From: Spirochaetaceae bacterium
Lineage (GTDB): Bacteria > Spirochaetota > Spirochaetia > DSM-27196 > PXBQ01
NCBI GenBank assembly: GCA_003566875.1
Contig: PXBQ01000328.1
Location: 1-14,074 of the forward strand
Length of the DNA: 14,074 nt
Direction of reading: 5' to 3'
A model generated the notes under the pieces. It saw only the letters and a program-made list of their open reading frames with translations. It was not told where the DNA came from and searched no databases. Position numbers and translations under genes: made by a program. Positions 13,065 through 14,074 of this stretch are shown here, piece by piece. The stretch's first letter is position 1, and each line of letters opens with the position of its first letter.

Positions 13065-14074
13065 ATGCCCCAATTTCGCGTGCCTCCGTGTCTGCGTCCG
13101 ATCGAGAAGAGATTTCGTGAGAATGGTTTTTCGTGTTATCTCGTCGGCGGCGCCGTCCGCAGCTTGGCGCTCAAAAAAAAACCCGTCGATTTTGACCTTG
13201 CGACTGACGCCACACCCGAACAGGTAATGCGAATTTTCCGTCGCGTCGCGCCTACCGGTATCAAACACGGTACCGTTACGATCCTCGCGGGCGAACACAC
13301 GTTCGAAACGACGACGTTTCGCACCGACGGCGAGTATCGCGACGGGCGCCACCCCGAAGACGTCGAGTTCACCCGCTCGCTCGAACATGACCTGCGGCGT
13401 CGAGACTTCACGATCAACGGCATGGCGCTCGATATACGTACGGGCCGGCTGATCGACCCACATCACGGGCTCGATGACCTGAGAGACAAAACGATCCGAT
13501 GTATCGGCGAGCCCGACGATCGGTTGTCCGAGGACGGCTTGCGCCTGATGCGCGCGGTCCGTTTTGCGGCACAGCTTGGCTTTTCGATCGACGAGAAGAC
13601 ATCCGCCGCGGTTACTCGTCACGCGCACCGAATCGCCGCCGTGTCGGTCGAACGCATTCGCGACGAACTCCAGAAAACACTGCTCGCGGAAAACGTGTAT
13701 ATCGGCCTACGTCTTTTTCCTGACCTCGGGATGTTGCCGTACGTCCTACCGGAACTTGTTCCAACGACCGCTGCCCTTCCCGGAGTAGATCAAAACGTAT
13801 ACGACCATCTATCGCTCACGTGTCAAGGTGCACCGCCCGAACCCGTACTTCGTTTTGCCGCATTGTTCCACGATGCAGGAAAGCCCGCGACGCACAAAAT
13901 CGACCCCGAGAGCGGCCGCGTGACGTTTCACGGACACGACGTCGTTTCGGCCGAAATCACCGAGGCCACGTTACGCCGTCTCAAGGTGCCGAACGCGACG
14001 ATCTCGCAGACCGCGCACCTCGTGCGCAACCATATGTTCCAGTACGGTCCGGATACACCGGACACGGCGCTCCG
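13065..14074 (+). CDS. CCA-adding tRNA nucleotidyltransferase/poly(A) polymerase family with HD domain (3' end cut off)
   Basis: 336 residues are visible before the right edge; the gene continues. The class II nucleotidyltransferase head has YLVGGAVRS (25-33) and the metal-binding DFDLATD (42-48). KHGTVTI, TTTFRTDGEYRDGRHPEDVEF, RRRDFTINGMA (111-121) and LSEDGLRLMRAVRFAAQLGF follow, as in CCA-adding enzymes. A C-terminal HD domain begins at LFHDAGKP (258-265) with HGHD (279-282). The usual Asp after VR is Ser here, but both catalytic Asp of DxD are present. It would add CCA to tRNA 3' ends; both tRNA genes in this window lack encoded CCA. A poly(A)-polymerase role cannot be excluded from sequence. 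The start is placed by the conserved N-terminus and by the promoter six bases upstream. It diverges from the ROK gene. Confidence 0.92.
   Translation, partial: MPQFRVPPCLRPIEKRFRENGFSCYLVGGAVRSLALKKKPVDFDLATDATPEQVMRIFRRVAPTGIKHGTVTILAGEHTFETTTFRTDGEYRDGRHPEDVEFTRSLEHDLRRRDFTINGMALDIRTGRLIDPHHGLDDLRDKTIRCIGEPDDRLSEDGLRLMRAVRFAAQLGFSIDEKTSAAVTRHAHRIAAVSVERIRDELQKTLLAENVYIGLRLFPDLGMLPYVLPELVPTTAALPGVDQNVYDHLSLTCQGAPPEPVLRFAALFHDAGKPATHKIDPESGRVTFHGHDVVSAEITEATLRRLKVPNATISQTAHLVRNHMFQYGPDTPDTAL

Noticed and set aside
12978..13628. 216-codon minus-strand frame opposite the nucleotidyltransferase gene
   Set aside because: Antisense to a gene with clear family motifs; no family similarity of its own.

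Overview
This window is ordinary chromosomal DNA from a free-living spirochaete (Spirochaetaceae/Spirochaetales type), mid-50s % GC by eye. The diagnostic gene is a spirochaete core flagellin (FlaB) that stays close to the Treponema family sequence along its whole length. A large protein that looks like the spirochaete-restricted DUF5312 family and a sugar ABC system of the kind common in saccharolytic spirochaetes agree with this. No insertion sequence, phage, CRISPR, restriction or toxin module was found.

Layout. (1) 1-3374, all on the minus strand: a small membrane protein, AroH-type chorismate mutase and methionine aminopeptidase run together (aroH stop and map start overlap). Next come tRNA-Thr and tRNA-Tyr with their own promoter, then a cysteine-cluster (YkgJ-type) protein and a metallo-beta-lactamase-fold hydrolase that runs off the left edge. 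(2) 3492-4810, plus strand: a membrane-anchored SPFH/band-7 protein translationally coupled to a HIT-family nucleotide-binding protein. (3) 7272-4818, minus strand: thiamine pyrophosphokinase overlapping the start of the DUF5312-like protein. (4) 7413-8285, plus strand: flaB with a sigma-28-type promoter, a structured leader carrying three CACGGA motifs, and a strong intrinsic terminator. (5) 12915-8372, minus strand: a ROK-family regulator, then a sugar-binding protein and two permeases of a CUT1-type ABC importer, with no ATPase gene in view. (6) 13065 to the right edge, plus strand: a CCA-adding/poly(A)-polymerase-family nucleotidyltransferase with an HD domain.

How they fit together. The ROK regulator is the obvious candidate to control the adjacent sugar importer, and inverted repeats near both promoters are possible operators. 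A GC-rich hairpin between the binding protein and the first permease is placed to make binding protein exceed permease. The two tRNA genes lack an encoded CCA end, which fits the presence of a CCA-adding enzyme. The most interesting regulatory feature is the flaB leader: it resembles the CsrA control regions of other flagellin genes, with one motif in a hairpin loop and one at the ribosome binding site. A second pattern is that three genes lacking a Shine-Dalgarno have a -10-like hexamer exactly six bases before the start codon, which suggests leaderless mRNAs.

I found no obviously new multi-gene system. The least understood items are the DUF5312-like protein, the small membrane protein beside aroH, and the SPFH-HIT pair.
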